Shown here: piece by piece, positions 27,401 through 34,952 of the stretch | Position numbering within the stretch: the stretch's first letter is position 1 | How the letters are laid out: the number at the start of each line of letters is the position of its first letter | Assembly (NCBI GenBank): GCA_001916965.1 | Contig: MNTL01000053.1 | Coordinates: 1 to 51,453 of the forward strand | DNA length: 51,453 nt | Source of the DNA: Roseburia sp. CAG:10041_57 | GTDB taxonomy: Bacteria > Bacillota > Clostridia > Lachnospirales > Lachnospiraceae | Direction: 5' to 3' | Position numbers and translations under genes: made by a program | Notes under the pieces: generated by a model | The model's database searches: none | The model's input: the letters and a program-made list of their open reading frames with translations, nothing else | Told to the model about the DNA's origin: nothing

Positions 27401-27520
27401 AGTAATCTTCTCTCCATACCCCTGTGCCTGGATAATCCCCGGCAGTGAAACCTTTCCCTTTTGCGTTCCTTCTTTGGTTGTAAGTGTAACCGTCCAGTCT
27501 CCTTCCAGATTCAGATACAT
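24488..27520 (-). CDS. Glycoside hydrolase family 2 enzyme (beta-galactosidase/beta-glucuronidase type)
   Basis: 1010 residues with GH2 architecture: a sugar-binding jelly roll (about 1-185), a TIM barrel (about 200-480) and C-terminal beta domains. Glu324 in SPTNEPSGNW is the likely acid/base and Glu417 in VICHELGQW the likely nucleophile; both are present. The immunoglobulin-like domain usually between the jelly roll and barrel is short or missing. No signal peptide, so it is cytoplasmic. In this locus it probably removes galactosyl or uronyl residues from imported RG-I fragments; the exact substrate cannot be read. Confidence 0.85.
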   Translation of the reverse strand: MYLNLEGDWTVTLTTKEGTQKGKVSLPGIIQAQGYGEKITKQTPWVSSLHDAEWWEREEYRYAQEDGCRIPFLSQPPRHFLGKVLYEREIEIKEEDSDTWYLYIEVTHWRTKVSVDGMQTGEDCSVCTAHRLDCGRLTRGIHTIQVEVDNSMQYPYRPDGHGVSDALGATWNGMAGEIALFTQDVWEKRIRDRKQYAKEHIRRIRIENGRFIVDGRKEYFRGTHFGGEYPLTGYPVTDKAWWRDKFAIMKKWGLNFMRCHSYCPPEAAFAAADEMGIYLQPECGMWNHFEENIPMLDVLKEETRRILEQFGHHPSFVLFSPTNEPSGNWYGVLRKWVEETREYDRYLGYENRRVYTAQSGWFYDTAPSQVEGTDYLYFHRSAYGPYLGGSIRGPVGWRGGNYTPSLEQADKPVICHELGQWCAYPDFHIIDSFSGYLIPGNYQVFRAHCKAQGLLGLNREFAYASGRNQVRLYKEDIEANLRTQQLDGFELLDIHDYLGQGTACVGVLDAFWQEKGYVDASEFRQFCSDVVILAAFPRYVYTVEDTIQAPVMVCNFGEKDIDTCVIKWKLYARGEGEWNQVVMQGRFPECSINQGEKALIGDLELNQKVISEYASEHGNQCFLLELYIHDVTFNTWKIYVYGKMEEEDCFEENNFEEVCYTQEWQQAKSVLEQGGRVIYAPFLSDLSYECPSLSMRNVFWNGQMGPAWGRELGMIADTECRIFDDFPTDVDGGWQWEDILQHARGFHLQKSLHALTPIVRIIDDWNRNLPLALMLEAKVGQGRLLLVSADLSGDFKDRPAAYCLRQSLLRYAHSTSFAPQMDIRIEDVEESLFPVLRMQTLVGENAKDNSLIVENPQISAVYEEEQFPIEIEIPLCKTIAAEGILYVPDQRERKRAEFPKDVEVYIKAKAENEWKRVCKCEFHNSSLSQRIYFDKQYEITAVRLLVISCWGADTLEEWQEYKEGYRKVSHLRRPVVRLAGIHLLCQEEAPHNNEIFWQGQHKSATKEIEA

Positions 27521-27535
27521 TGTCTTATCTCTCCT

Positions 27536-27568
27536 ATAAAAACACCGGCATCCTATTGGATACCGGTG
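27536..27568 (-). terminator. Partial terminator/attenuator between lipoprotein and GH2 genes
   Basis: On the minus strand CACCGGTATCC and GGATGCCGGTG form an 11-bp stem (one G-U pair) with an AATA tetraloop, then TTTTTAT. It lies in the 72-base gap inside an otherwise continuous operon. Such hairpins after a binding-protein gene usually give more binding protein than downstream enzyme. Confidence 0.8.
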
Positions 27569-27592
27569 CCTTATCCGTATCCCTACGGATGT

Positions 27593-29233
27593 TTATTTGT
27601 TTGCTTCATATTGTGCATTTACTTCATCTATGATTGTCTGTCCACCCTGATTGAGCCAGTTATCCCATGCTGTCTGAAGTCCGGCTTCATCAATTTCACC
27701 GCATACATACTGTGTTCTTGCCTGTGTGATGATTTCATCAAGAGTCTTACCGATATCTGCATAGGTAGCAGAGTTTGCAAGATAGGAAGACGCAGGATTG
27801 AATACTGCATATTTTTCATTTTCTACATAAACATCTGCCTGCGCCTGTGTACGCTCATTTTTTGCAGGAGAAGGATTCAGATCATATCTTGGGATGTAAG
27901 CAAGCATCTGATTCAGTCCCATATAGTTAGCTGCAAGAGTTGCATTCTCCACATCCAGGTCTACCAGGTTGCCATCTGCATCCTTTTCCCAGTTAATACC
28001 TTCCAGACCGTACTCTACAAGAAGTCTTGTGTCATTGTCATTAAGCTTATCCAGCAGTGTCAAAGCAGCTTCGATCTTCTCAGGTGTATCGCAGGTAGAT
28101 GCACTGATTGTAAAGTATCCGTTGTAGCCGGAGGTTGCAAGTGTCTTGCCATTTACAGCACCCAGAAGATTCATGGAAGCTGTCTCGTCAGGATTTACTA
28201 CGGAAGGAGTCTTTGTCTCTTCTGCTACGAAGTAATCCCAGATACGTCTTCCGCCGTCCATTACGTCGATGTAAACACCACTTTCTCCTGTCTTACATCC
28301 ATTTGACCAGGTATCTGTTGTACGTACTGCCCAGTCCTTAGGCATCAGACCATCATCATATACCTTCTTGATCCAGTCCAGAGCTTCCTTATACTCAGGC
28401 TGCATATGAACAGGGATTAACTTACCATCTACTTCTGCCCATCCGTTTCCTACACCGAACCATGTCTGAATAATATCAAATGGTCCTGTATAAGATGTCA
28501 TTTCCATACCATATGTATCGTTCTTACCATTTCCATCAGGATCGTCATAGGTGAATTTGTATAACATATCATATACATCATCAATTGTCTTAGGTTCCTC
28601 TGTGATACCTACTGCATCTGCCCAGTCCTGACGATAGGAGAGGCCGTAACGTCCAATATCTCTTGTACGTGGAACAGCAATCAATGCACCATCTACGGAA
28701 AGTGTTTCTGCTACAGATTTATTCATCTGGGAAAGATTTGGATATTTCTCAGAATCCCAGATATAATCATTCAGGTCTACGAAAGCACCTGCCTTGGCTG
28801 CACTTACAATATTACCGGTCAGAGAACCGCTGTGTGTGATGATCATAGGCATAGTGGACGGATTTGCCATTGCCAGTGTGATCTTCTCATCTGTTACATC
28901 AGAAAGTACCCATTCGATCTCCAAATTAACGCCCGTAGCGTCTTCTACCTTCTGCTTGATTTCTTCTGCATAGTCTCCTGTATTGGAAGTACCTGCATTA
29001 AAATCAATTGTCATAAAAGTAACGGTCTGTCTCTCTTTTGTCTCTTCTTTAGTCTCTGTAGCTGCTGTTGCATCTGCCTTCTCTGTTGATGCAGCAGTTG
29101 TCTGTGTAGAATCACTGCCAGAAGCATTGCTTCCAGTAGAATTACTGCTTCCTCCACATGCTGTCAGACTCATTACCATGCTTGCTGCTAATGCTGCGGA
29201 TAATACTTTCTGTAATAATTTCTTTCTCTTCAT
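27593..29233 (-). CDS. Oligosaccharide ABC transporter substrate-binding lipoprotein (YtcQ/LplA-like)
   Basis: 546 residues with a lipoprotein signal: positively charged start, hydrophobic core and lipobox SLTAC with Cys26. A Ser/Thr/Gly linker follows and then the family-1 solute-binding fold (FKYTYDDPDGNGKNDTYGME type calcium-loop sequence is visible as DDPDGNGKNDTYG). It captures oligosaccharides outside the membrane for the two permeases upstream. By similarity to the Bacillus YtcQ system and the adjacent lyases the ligand is most likely an RG-I oligosaccharide. AAGGAGGATC ribosome site. Confidence 0.88.
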   Translation of the reverse strand: MKRKKLLQKVLSAALAASMVMSLTACGGSSNSTGSNASGSDSTQTTAASTEKADATAATETKEETKERQTVTFMTIDFNAGTSNTGDYAEEIKQKVEDATGVNLEIEWVLSDVTDEKITLAMANPSTMPMIITHSGSLTGNIVSAAKAGAFVDLNDYIWDSEKYPNLSQMNKSVAETLSVDGALIAVPRTRDIGRYGLSYRQDWADAVGITEEPKTIDDVYDMLYKFTYDDPDGNGKNDTYGMEMTSYTGPFDIIQTWFGVGNGWAEVDGKLIPVHMQPEYKEALDWIKKVYDDGLMPKDWAVRTTDTWSNGCKTGESGVYIDVMDGGRRIWDYFVAEETKTPSVVNPDETASMNLLGAVNGKTLATSGYNGYFTISASTCDTPEKIEAALTLLDKLNDNDTRLLVEYGLEGINWEKDADGNLVDLDVENATLAANYMGLNQMLAYIPRYDLNPSPAKNERTQAQADVYVENEKYAVFNPASSYLANSATYADIGKTLDEIITQARTQYVCGEIDEAGLQTAWDNWLNQGGQTIIDEVNAQYEANK

Positions 29234-29266
29234 AAGATCCTCCTTATATAATTATATAATTTTAAG

Positions 29267-30175
29267 TTAACCCTTTACAGCGCCAACCATAACGCCCTTG
29301 GTGAAATATTTCTGTACAAAAGGATAAATGCACAGAATAGGTACGGTAGCAATTACAGTACATGCCATTTTGACTGCCTTATCAGGCGGTGCTCCGTTCA
29401 TATCGTAATAATCCATAACAACCTCTGAAATCTGTGAAGTCAAAAGGATGATAGATCTCAACTGAATCTGTATTGGAAACTTCTCTGCTGATTTTAAATA
29501 AATCATGGATGAAAAATAATCATTCCAGAATCCAACACCATAGAATAGTGAAATGGAAGCAATAACCGGTTTGGACAGTGGAAGCACTATCTTTACGAAA
29601 GTTCCTATATCACTGCATCCATCAATATAAGCTGCATCTTCCAGTTCCTGTGGTAAATCCTGAAAGAAATTCTTAATAATGATCATATTGAACGGACTGA
29701 TCAATGCCGGAAGAATCAATGCCCAGTAGCTGTCATACAGACCGTATGCACAATACACCAGATAGGAAGGTATCATGCCACCGCCAAAGAGCATGGTCAC
29801 AATAACAAGATTCAATATCAGGTTACGTCCTCTGAAATGCTTCTTGGACAGAGGGTACGCAAATGTAAGTGAAAACACCATACACATTGTCGTTCCCAAT
29901 GCTGTCAATATTACAGAATTCTTCAAACCTCTTAAAATATTGGCTGTCTTGATTGCATACTTATATGCATTCAAAGACCATACCTCAGGAATGATAAAAA
30001 ATGCTTTCTCCGTCAGTTCCTTATCTGTTGCAAAGGAACCTGCCACTACATATAAGAAAGGCAATACCGTTGACAATGCCACCAGGGCAAGCCCCACATA
30101 TATAATGACATCTACAATTCTGTCTCCAGGGCTCTTCTTGATCTTGCTGCCCTGTTTCTTCAATACTCCAGCCAT
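29267..30175 (-). CDS. Carbohydrate ABC transporter permease (YtcP/LplC-like)
   Basis: About 302 residues with six predicted membrane helices. The EAA loop that contacts the ATPase is EDAAYIDGCSDIGTFVKIVL, and the end VQKYFTKGVMVGAVKG is typical of LplC proteins. ATG at 30175 follows AAGGAGGGG; the in-frame extension upstream has no site and overlaps the other permease. It pairs with the permease at 30186. No ATPase gene is in the locus, so a shared MsmX-like ATPase from elsewhere would be needed. Confidence 0.9.
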   Translation of the reverse strand: MAGVLKKQGSKIKKSPGDRIVDVIIYVGLALVALSTVLPFLYVVAGSFATDKELTEKAFFIIPEVWSLNAYKYAIKTANILRGLKNSVILTALGTTMCMVFSLTFAYPLSKKHFRGRNLILNLVIVTMLFGGGMIPSYLVYCAYGLYDSYWALILPALISPFNMIIIKNFFQDLPQELEDAAYIDGCSDIGTFVKIVLPLSKPVIASISLFYGVGFWNDYFSSMIYLKSAEKFPIQIQLRSIILLTSQISEVVMDYYDMNGAPPDKAVKMACTVIATVPILCIYPFVQKYFTKGVMVGAVKG

Positions 30176-30185
30176 ATGCCCCTCC

Positions 30186-31157
30186 TTAATAAATTCCAGC
30201 TTCGCCGCACATCTTGGAAATCTTGTTAGAGCCAAGTACCAGGATCATGCCAACGACTGATTTGAACATACCTGCTGCTGATGAGAAGGAATATTGTCCA
30301 TTTACAATACCTCTTGTATATATGTACGTATCAAATACATCCGCATACTCCATATTCAGATCATTTCTCATCAGGAAAATCTGCTCATAGCCTGTATTCA
30401 GCAATCCACCTACTCGCAGAATCAACATCATGATAATGGTACCCTTAATCGCAGGAAGTGTAATATGCCACATCAGTCTCCATCGTCCTGCTCCATCTAC
30501 TCTGGCAGCCTCATACATCTCCTGATCTACACCGGCTAATGCAGCAAGGAAGATAATTGTTCCATATCCGGTTTCTCTCCAGATATCCTGGCCTACAATC
30601 AATCCCCAGAATGTAGAACCCTTTGATAATATATCAATAGTTCCTCCTGTCAGATTCTTAATGATCATGTTGATGACACCATCAGATACATTAAATAACT
30701 GATATGTCAGACTGGCTACAATAACCCAGGATACAAAATGAGGTACATATACAAGAGTCTGTACCACTCTCTTATAACCGTTGTGTCTGACTTCATTTAA
30801 GAATAAAGATAGAATAATAGGTGCAGGGAAATAAATTATCAACTGTAATAAGCTGATTCCCAACGTGTTGCGAAGCAGTCTCCAGAAATCCGGTGTATCG
30901 AAGAATTTCTTAAACTGACTGAAACCTACCCATGGACTTCCCCAGATTCCTCTGAAAGGACTATACTCCTTAAATGCGATTACCAGTCCCCCCATCGGAA
31001 CATACTTAAATAGAATGAAATACAGTAACCCAGGCAGAAGCATAATGTAAAGCCATTTGTGATGCTTCATATATTGCCATGTACTTGTTTGTCGTAATGT
31101 AATCGTGGTTCCATCAGAAAGCGTTACTACATTACTTTTCTTTTTTTTACCCGGCAT
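30186..31157 (-). CDS. Carbohydrate ABC transporter permease (YteP/LplB-like)
   Basis: 323 residues: a short charged N terminus, then six membrane helices starting at LYIMLLPGLLYFILFKYVPM. The EAA motif is YEAARVDGAGRWRLMWHITL. The opening KYVPMGGLVIAFKEYSPFRG is characteristic of the LplB family. First gene after the promoter region and regulator, followed by its partner permease with a 10-base gap. Ribosome site AAAGGTGG. Confidence 0.92.
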   Translation of the reverse strand: MPGKKKKSNVVTLSDGTTITLRQTSTWQYMKHHKWLYIMLLPGLLYFILFKYVPMGGLVIAFKEYSPFRGIWGSPWVGFSQFKKFFDTPDFWRLLRNTLGISLLQLIIYFPAPIILSLFLNEVRHNGYKRVVQTLVYVPHFVSWVIVASLTYQLFNVSDGVINMIIKNLTGGTIDILSKGSTFWGLIVGQDIWRETGYGTIIFLAALAGVDQEMYEAARVDGAGRWRLMWHITLPAIKGTIIMMLILRVGGLLNTGYEQIFLMRNDLNMEYADVFDTYIYTRGIVNGQYSFSSAAGMFKSVVGMILVLGSNKISKMCGEAGIY

Positions 31158-31249
31158 GAATGACCACCTTTCTTCAATTTTCTATTCTCAGGGTTCGTTT
31201 CGTTATTTTGCTTACTTTCGTTTCCGTTTGCCCTAAGTTATAGTGCAAT

Positions 31250-31286
31250 ATTATACTTTGAATGTGATAACGTCTATAATCATTTT
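31250..31286 (-). promoter_or_regulatory. Candidate promoter of the RG-I operon
   Basis: On the minus strand a good -10 TATAAT (plus 31250-31255) has a poor -35 (TATAGA, 17-base spacing) at 31273-31278. A copy of AAAATGATTAT (plus 31276-31286) overlaps this weak -35. The same word occurs twice more in the hairpin at 31363-31418. A weak -35 with an upstream repeat is what an activator-dependent promoter looks like; the AraC-type protein encoded next door is the obvious candidate. Confidence 0.5.
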
Positions 31287-31362
31287 CTTTTTTAGGGGTT
31301 ATACGGACGTATTTTTATACATATTGCACAGTTACATAATGCTGTTTTGTGCAAAAAGAAAA

Positions 31363-31418
31363 GGAAATAATCATTTTTTTACTGCTTTTTCAACGCAATT
31401 AAGAAAATGATTATTCCC
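31363..31418 (-). terminator. Hairpin terminator after the AraC-type regulator
   Basis: GGGAATAATCATTTT and AAAATGATTATTTCC (minus strand) pair in a long AT-rich stem with one mismatch, followed by TTTCCTTTTCTTTTT. It lies 22 bases after the regulator stop and separates it from the transport/enzyme operon. Confidence 0.7.
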
Positions 31419-31440
31419 TTTTATGCCCCTATTAGGACAA

Positions 31441-33756
31441 TTAGTACAACTTTCTGAACTTGCCGGGCGTTACTCCGGTACTTTTACTGAAGAATCGTAT
31501 AAAATTCTGCGCATTGGTATAATTAAGCTGCTCTGCAATCTCTGCTACAGTCATATCAGATTCCAGTAACAGGCGTTTCGATTCTTTTAGCTTATACTCT
31601 TCCACATAATCACTAAATGATCTGTCTCTTTCCATCTTCAGCACTTTCCAGATATATGTCTGGTGCACACCAAGGATATCCGCGCATTCTGTCAGTGACA
31701 GATTCCCCTTCTTCTCTTCAATCAGATCTTCAATCTCCTGAAGCATGGAGTTGGAATGGCTCTCCAGATACTCCATACGAACTCTGATGACAGGATCTAT
31801 GAATTTACATTTGATATACCTGCGCTCTCTGTCCGGCTCCACAACCTCCAACAATTCACGATATGTCTTCTTCAATCCATCCGGATATATCTCATGCAGG
31901 TGAATGCCTGCATCTACCGCTGTAATCAGAATGGAATTCACATACCGAAGCAGATATAACGGCAGTTCTGCTTCATGCCCCTGCGCCTGATTCAGATAAT
32001 GGCAAAAAGCATCTGTGACCTGATAACACAGCTTCTTATCTACGGCTTTTACTGCTGCCTGAATATCTTCTTCAAACTGATGATTGTACTCTTTTGCCAA
32101 TACCGTAGTGCTGGCAAGATAGAAATGACACTCCTGCTTCTTGTCTTCTTTCGCCACATCCCCTTCTGTACCGATGCTGGTCTTAAAGGTCAACGCATTA
32201 ATACTCTCTCTGTATGCAGCACGGATATGATGATAATTGGTATGGGTAGCACTTACTCCCATCAGGATATTATAATCACAGATGTTGGAAGCATATTCCT
32301 GCATTTCTGTGTAAAAGGTCTGAATCTTCTCCAAAAGGATATCCTCATCTTCTTCCGCAAAGATTGCAAAAATAGCACTGGCATTATAAATAGGAGGCAT
32401 CCATGCCTTTTCTTTCAGGGAATCGGGCATTTCAGAAAGTAATTTCAGACATATGGCGTCTTCATTCACCATACTCTGGATTTCTTCATCTCCCAGATTC
32501 AAAATAACAACTGCCGTAGCAAAATACTTCCAGCTACGGAGTCTGAATCCCTCCAGATATTCACCCCATTCTTCTTCATCTACTTCCCCATGAATCAGCC
32601 TTAATTCAAACAGTTCTTCCAGTTTATCCTGCTGCTGACTTAATAGCCCTTCCAATGTCTGTTTGTCTTTTTTAAGATTATGATAGCTGCCCGCCAGATA
32701 CTCTAATTCATTCCCCTGATAACTGTTCTGCGCTTCTGTCTCCGAAACATCCTTCAGAAGTGTATCTATTGGATGATAGATTAAATGACTGACAAGTATC
32801 AGACTGACAATAATCAGTATGAACAACAACCCAAATATTGCTATCGGCAGACGCATTCCAGCCTGCCCGCCCTTCACATCACGAAATACATAGTAATTCC
32901 AGCCAAGAATGCTGGATTTTGCCTTACCGACCATATATACCGTATGATCCGTTCTCACCTGTCCATCGGTCTGTTCTTTTATGTACAGCTCCTGACAAAT
33001 ATCCTCCAGTGATGTGTCCGTAGCATAAATGAGCGTTCCATCTTTGTCCAACACTACGACTTTTTCATAGCCTTCCAGCCATTGATCAATCCATTTCTTC
33101 CATGTATCTGTATTGATATTGGCTATGAATACTGCATATGTATTATAGGAAGTTGCAGGAAGCCGCATAATAAAGTTCAGCCCTTTTGTTTCTACAGTCA
33201 GCCGGTACTTCCTGTCAATATTACTATCCAGAACTACTCCCTGCTCATCATATTTCCAGTAATTTTTCTCCGCTATCGCTGTCTTATCCTCATATATGGA
33301 CATTACCGTATCCTGGTTATATGTATCATACAATGGGAAAAGTCCTTTATTACTCAGCACCCACCCTGTTCTGAAATTAACAAAGGTGAAGCTGCCCACG
33401 TAATCACTGAAAATTCCTTCCGAGCCCATATCCTCGTAGGCTTTTTTGTAGTTACTATAATCTGAATAACGTATGTTATTTTCCAGCATCCATTTTATCG
33501 AATCATTGGAAGACATCGTAATATAATATTGCCTTAGATTCTCCAGCCGTTCATCATTCTGTGACACTATTCTTGCAGCTTTTGTCTGTGCTTCTCTCCC
33601 TGCATTACTCTGGCATTCCTTCTGATAGTCATAATAGGTATAAGCTCCGAATGCCACAAACAGAATGACAATCAGAAAAAATACATAGCGAAATACCTTT
33701 ACTTTATATGAATTACGCTTATATGGAACCATGCTGAATATATTTTGAAAATCCAT
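31441..33756 (-). CDS. Membrane-bound AraC-family regulator with extracytoplasmic sensor (YtdP-like)
   Basis: 771 residues. A transmembrane helix (about 22-42) is followed by an external sensor of about 260 residues, a second helix near 300-320 (PIAIFGLLFILIIVSLILVS), a cytoplasmic linker, and a C-terminal AraC DNA-binding domain of two helix-turn-helix units (LSLTECADILGVHQTYIWKV and MTVAEIAEQLNYTNAQNFIR). The layout equals Bacillus YtdP/YesN-group regulators found beside pectin transporters. It probably senses extracellular sugar and activates the operon at 31157-19369. ATG at 33756 has AAAGGAGAGAG. Confidence 0.88.
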   Translation of the reverse strand: MDFQNIFSMVPYKRNSYKVKVFRYVFFLIVILFVAFGAYTYYDYQKECQSNAGREAQTKAARIVSQNDERLENLRQYYITMSSNDSIKWMLENNIRYSDYSNYKKAYEDMGSEGIFSDYVGSFTFVNFRTGWVLSNKGLFPLYDTYNQDTVMSIYEDKTAIAEKNYWKYDEQGVVLDSNIDRKYRLTVETKGLNFIMRLPATSYNTYAVFIANINTDTWKKWIDQWLEGYEKVVVLDKDGTLIYATDTSLEDICQELYIKEQTDGQVRTDHTVYMVGKAKSSILGWNYYVFRDVKGGQAGMRLPIAIFGLLFILIIVSLILVSHLIYHPIDTLLKDVSETEAQNSYQGNELEYLAGSYHNLKKDKQTLEGLLSQQQDKLEELFELRLIHGEVDEEEWGEYLEGFRLRSWKYFATAVVILNLGDEEIQSMVNEDAICLKLLSEMPDSLKEKAWMPPIYNASAIFAIFAEEDEDILLEKIQTFYTEMQEYASNICDYNILMGVSATHTNYHHIRAAYRESINALTFKTSIGTEGDVAKEDKKQECHFYLASTTVLAKEYNHQFEEDIQAAVKAVDKKLCYQVTDAFCHYLNQAQGHEAELPLYLLRYVNSILITAVDAGIHLHEIYPDGLKKTYRELLEVVEPDRERRYIKCKFIDPVIRVRMEYLESHSNSMLQEIEDLIEEKKGNLSLTECADILGVHQTYIWKVLKMERDRSFSDYVEEYKLKESKRLLLESDMTVAEIAEQLNYTNAQNFIRFFSKSTGVTPGKFRKLY

Positions 33757-33881
33757 ACTCTCTCCTTTATCCCCATGTAGCATATCGCATAGTTTATATC
33801 ATATCACAGTAGTCGTTTTACGTCAATTTGAATATTATAAGTGTTTAAAACCGCTATGCATTTTTGACATTTTATGACACA

Positions 33882-33916
33882 AAAAAGACTGTAGAGTTCT
33901 CTTTCTACAGTCTTTT
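33882..33916 (-). terminator. Terminator after mscL
   Basis: On the minus strand AAAAGACTGTAGA and TCTACAGTCTTTT form a 13-bp stem with an 8-base loop, then more T. It lies directly after the mscL stop. Confidence 0.9.
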
Positions 33917-33919
33917 GCC

Positions 33920-34354
33920 CTATTCCAGATTGGAAGTACAGTGAGGGCAACGGGTTGCTTCCTTTGCAATCTCACTTCTACAATATGGACATATTTTGGT
34001 CGTAGGTTCTGGCGGTGCTTCTTCCTCTTTCCTGATCAGCTTATCTCCGATTTTATTAATGGCTTTTACCAGAACAAAAATCACAAACGCTGTGATCAGG
34101 AAATTGATAACGGCCGTTATGAAATTACCATAACACAGAACAGGAGCATTCTCTCCGCTTCCCAGTGTAACCTTTAAGTTAGAGAAATCCGTACCGCCAA
34201 AGATTCCAAGAACAGGAGTCAGAATATCCTGATTGAGTGATGTAACAATGGAAGTAAACGCACCACCTACGATTACACCGACTGCCATATCCATGACATT
34301 GCCACGCATGATAAATTTCTTAAACTCTTCAATAAAACCTTTTCCTTTGTTCAT
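33920..34354 (-). CDS. mscL: Large-conductance mechanosensitive channel with C-terminal zinc ribbon
   Basis: An osmotic safety valve. The start FIEEFKKFIMRGNVMDMAVG and the first pore helix VGVIVGGAFTSIVTSLNQDI are the MscL signature; the second helix is FLITAFVIFVLVKAINKI. Residues about 120-143 form a small zinc ribbon with two CPxC knuckles (CPYC and CPHC, 13 residues between) where most MscL proteins have only a helical bundle. 144 residues. Monocistronic, with its own terminator. The channel call is secure; the metal site is inferred. Confidence 0.94.
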   Translation of the reverse strand: MNKGKGFIEEFKKFIMRGNVMDMAVGVIVGGAFTSIVTSLNQDILTPVLGIFGGTDFSNLKVTLGSGENAPVLCYGNFITAVINFLITAFVIFVLVKAINKIGDKLIRKEEEAPPEPTTKICPYCRSEIAKEATRCPHCTSNLE

Positions 34355-34387
34355 ACCTAAGACCGTACCTTTCTGTTATTTATCGTT

Positions 34388-34822
34388 TTATTTTCTGTGT
34401 CCCGCTCTGTCAGCATCCTCTCTGGTCTTATGCACTGTTCTCTTGGGATGATGAGGCGGTGCATAGGTAGAAGATAATTTCAGTGGTTCTCTGCCGATAT
34501 TTCTGATATTATGCCAGGTGCCAGCCGGTACAAATACAACATCTCCCTCAAATATCTCAAGTTCCATGTTAGGTCTGCACTGACAATTGCCCATCATGGC
34601 AATACCTCTGCCCTGCTCCACACGTATCATCTGATCTGTCTTCTCATGTACTTCCAGCCCGATCTCTCCTCGCGGCGGGATGCTCATTAATGTCATCTGC
34701 ATACATTTACCAGTCCAGACACTCTTGCGGAAATTGCAGTTTTCTTTTGCAGCCCTGTTTACATCCATAATCATCGGCGAGGACTCTCTATCCTCCATAC
34801 CTGAACAACGATTACAGCACAT
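34388..34822 (-). CDS. Cupin domain protein
   Basis: 144 residues with one cupin barrel. Cupin motif 1 is visible as IGLEVHEKTDQMIRVEQG and motif 2 as GDVVFVPAGTWHNIRN; His and Glu ligands for a metal are present. The N terminus has a cysteine cluster (MCCNRCSGMEDR), which might bind metal or be redox-active. Substrate unknown; related small cupins are often annotated as mannose-6-phosphate isomerase-like but this is not evidence of that activity. Confidence 0.82.
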   Translation of the reverse strand: MCCNRCSGMEDRESSPMIMDVNRAAKENCNFRKSVWTGKCMQMTLMSIPPRGEIGLEVHEKTDQMIRVEQGRGIAMMGNCQCRPNMELEIFEGDVVFVPAGTWHNIRNIGREPLKLSSTYAPPHHPKRTVHKTREDADRAGHRK

Positions 34823-34952
34823 ATCATACCCTCATTTTTCTTTTATTTATAATATATGTGTCGAATCCTGTAACGTGTATCATTGTAGCATGTCATTGGT
34901 ACTCTGTAAATATTTTTACCCGGTCTGGTGCAGGGTTTCCTTCTTTTACGAA

